Part shown: positions 14,482 through 15,764 of the stretch, piece after piece | Layout: each line of letters starts with the position of its first letter | Position numbering within the stretch: position 1 is the first letter of the stretch | NCBI RefSeq assembly: GCF_015234275.1 | Contig: NZ_JADGII010000028.1 | Length of the DNA: 15,764 nucleotides | Direction: 5' to 3' (one strand) | Origin: Prosthecochloris ethylica | Lineage (GTDB): Bacteria; Bacteroidota; Chlorobiia; Chlorobiales; Chlorobiaceae | Position numbers and translations under genes: made by a program | The notes under the pieces: generated by a model | Seen by the model: the letters and a program-made list of their open reading frames with translations, nothing else | What the model was told of the DNA's origin: nothing | Database searches by the model: none

Positions 14482-14958
14482 ATGAGCATACCGCAGAACG
14501 ATATTTCCAGGCCCGACAAGTATGACCTGCTGCTGCAGAAAATGGACCGGTTTCAGGAGCTTGTCGACCAGAAAAATCAATTACAGGAAAAAATAGCCTC
14601 CATACAACAGGAATATCAGGAACGCGTCAGGCCGCTCGAAGAGGAACTCGAGACGGTCATCAGGAAGCTGGACCAGAACCTTGCAAAACTGGACACCGTC
14701 CCTGAAGAGCCCCCGCAGGCAAAGAAAGGCTATACCCGCTACGGACGCGGCCAGCTGGGAGTTGCCATCAAGGAGCTCTTACGCTCGAACCCTGACAAGA
14801 GGTTCAAGCCGAAGGAAATTGCCGATGCGCTCAACACCAAGGGAACATCGGTCAGCCTGTGGTTCAACAAGTACGGCATCAGGGATGAAGAGATCAGGCG
14901 CATCCCGGTCGGCCGCGGCGGAAAGCGGTTTCTGTATACCATTCGGGAGAACGGTTGA
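14482..14958 (+). CDS. Unrecognised protein: coiled coil plus winged-helix-like domain
   Basis: A 158-residue protein of unknown function. Residues 14-72 are rich in Glu, Gln, Lys and Leu with heptad spacing and no Pro after residue 51, which suggests a coiled coil. A Pro-rich linker (74-80) leads to a basic C-terminal domain (84-158) with KELLRSNPDKRFKPKEIADAL, NTKGTSVSLWFNKYG and a GRGGKRFLYTI strand pair, a pattern like a winged helix-turn-helix. It may therefore be a dimeric DNA-binding protein. The start is well supported: AGAGGAG (14467-14473) lies 8 bases before the ATG. It is divergent from mtaB across 95 bp, and a repeat module begins right after its stop. Confidence 0.8.
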   Translation: MSIPQNDISRPDKYDLLLQKMDRFQELVDQKNQLQEKIASIQQEYQERVRPLEEELETVIRKLDQNLAKLDTVPEEPPQAKKGYTRYGRGQLGVAIKELLRSNPDKRFKPKEIADALNTKGTSVSLWFNKYGIRDEEIRRIPVGRGGKRFLYTIRENG

Positions 14959-15115
14959 CCGGAGGGGGGAGCGCCTGGGGGCGCGGGGGGGAAGAAAGAG
15001 GCAAGAGACGAGAGGCGAGAGACGGGAGCGCCTTCGGCGCGGGGGGAAAGAGACAAGAGACGAGAGGTGAGAGACAGGAGCGCCTTCGGCGCGGGGACCA
15101 GTGACGAGAAAATGT
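14959..15115 (+). repeat. Purine-rich heptad module with GCGCC hairpins (copy 3)
   Basis: Hairpins GCGCC-TGGG-GGCGC at 14971-14984 and GCGCC-TTC-GGCGC at 15028-15040 and 15080-15092 separate runs of GAGACAA/GAGACGA/GAGGCGA-like heptads. It starts immediately after the stop codon of the gene at 14482 and runs into the AAAATGTGGGATGAGG linker. No T run follows the hairpins, so they are not ordinary terminators. Confidence 0.8.
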
Positions 15116-15128
15116 GGGATGAGGGGTT

Positions 15129-15764
15129 GTGGCGGCAGGTGTCGGGCATGTTTGGTGGTTGGCGGGGGTTGGGTGCGGGCGAGCGCCGCTCGCCCCTACG
15201 GCATTCACCATTTACCGGTCACCATTGACGAATAACGGTTCATGGATATTTGGCTTGTCTTCCGTAGGGGTCAGCGGCGCTGACCCGGGCGGGCGTGGGG
15301 GTGACCACTGATGACACGGATTTGCTCTGACTGGTTTTTGACTGTCTGCGGATTTCGCGAATTTTTGCGAATTGGTTGGTTGGTTTTTTTCGGTTTTGTG
15401 GCTGCAGGGGCCGGGCAGGTTCGGTGATTGGCGAGGGTTCGGTGCGGGCGAGCGCCGCTCGCCCCTACGGCATTCACCATTCACCATTCACCATTTACGG
15501 ATAACGATTCACGGATATTTGGCTTGTCTTCCGTAGGGGTCAGCGGCGCTGACCCGTGGGGGCGTGGGGTTGGCCTCTGATTACACGGATTGGCTCTGAC
15601 GGGTTTTTGACTGTCCGCGGATTTCGCGAATTTTTGCGAATTGGTTGGTTGGTTTTTTTCGGTTTGGTGGCGGCAGGGGACGGGCATGTTTGGTGGTTGG
15701 TGGGGGTTTGGTGCGGGCGAGCGCCGCTCGCCCCTACGGCATTCACCATTCACCATTCACCATT
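15129..15764 (+). repeat. Tandem REP-unit array running off the window
   Basis: REP-a (minus) at 15177-15199, 15446-15468 and 15715-15737, exactly 269 bp apart, alternate with REP-b (plus) at 15264-15286 and 15533-15555. Each REP-a is followed by heptamers; the last run (15741-15764) is cut by the window edge in the middle of ATTCACC repeats. Compared with the arrays at 3834 and 6788 the conserved segment here has shared changes, for example GGATTTCGCGAA instead of GGATTACGCGAA. Nothing else is seen in 14959-15764. Confidence 0.92.

Overview
The window looks like chromosomal DNA of a green sulfur bacterium (Chlorobiaceae), though I cannot name the species. The main reasons are a Rieske protein gene directly followed by a fused cytochrome b gene (petC-petB), next to a CrtC-type carotenoid hydratase, an arrangement I recall from Chlorobaculum tepidum. 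The Apt and GltX proteins also resemble chlorobial versions. Coding regions are mostly GC-rich.

Layout. Positions 277-3575, minus strand: tRNA-Phe, crtC, petC and petB, serving translation, carotenoid tail modification and the menaquinol-oxidising Rieske/cytochrome b complex. Positions 4279-4824, plus strand: a REP-associated tyrosine transposase (RAYT) of the HUH/Y1 family. Positions 5004-6518, minus strand: gltX. Positions 7590-10338, plus strand: ftsH, a half-size TauE/SafE-like membrane protein and an HU/IHF-type protein, ended by a terminator. Positions 10418-14386, minus strand: mtaB, apt, an NhaD-type Na+/H+ antiporter and an unrecognised small protein. Positions 14482-14958, plus strand: a coiled-coil plus winged-helix-like protein, divergent from mtaB.

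The most unusual content is intergenic. Five loci (1-170, 3692-4196, 4866-4997, about 6602-7492 and 14959-15764) carry one composite repeat family, always in the same orientation. A full unit runs: purine-rich heptads punctuated by GCGCC/GGCGC hairpins; a G/T-rich segment; a palindrome 'REP-a' on the minus strand; a run of ATTCACC-like heptamers; a palindrome 'REP-b' on the plus strand; and a conserved segment of about 130 bp rich in GGATT and GCGAATT words. Units recur in tandem with a period near 260-269 bp.

REP-a and REP-b each consist of GTAG followed by an 8-bp hairpin with loop GGC. Their stems differ only by paired, compensatory changes. GTAG plus hairpin is the known signature of REP sequences recognised by RAYT proteins, and a RAYT gene sits among the copies. 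I read this as a RAYT/REP (BIME-like) system whose units have also acquired heptamer microsatellites. The hairpins and repeats are seen directly in the sequence; the functional link to the RAYT is inference from family knowledge.
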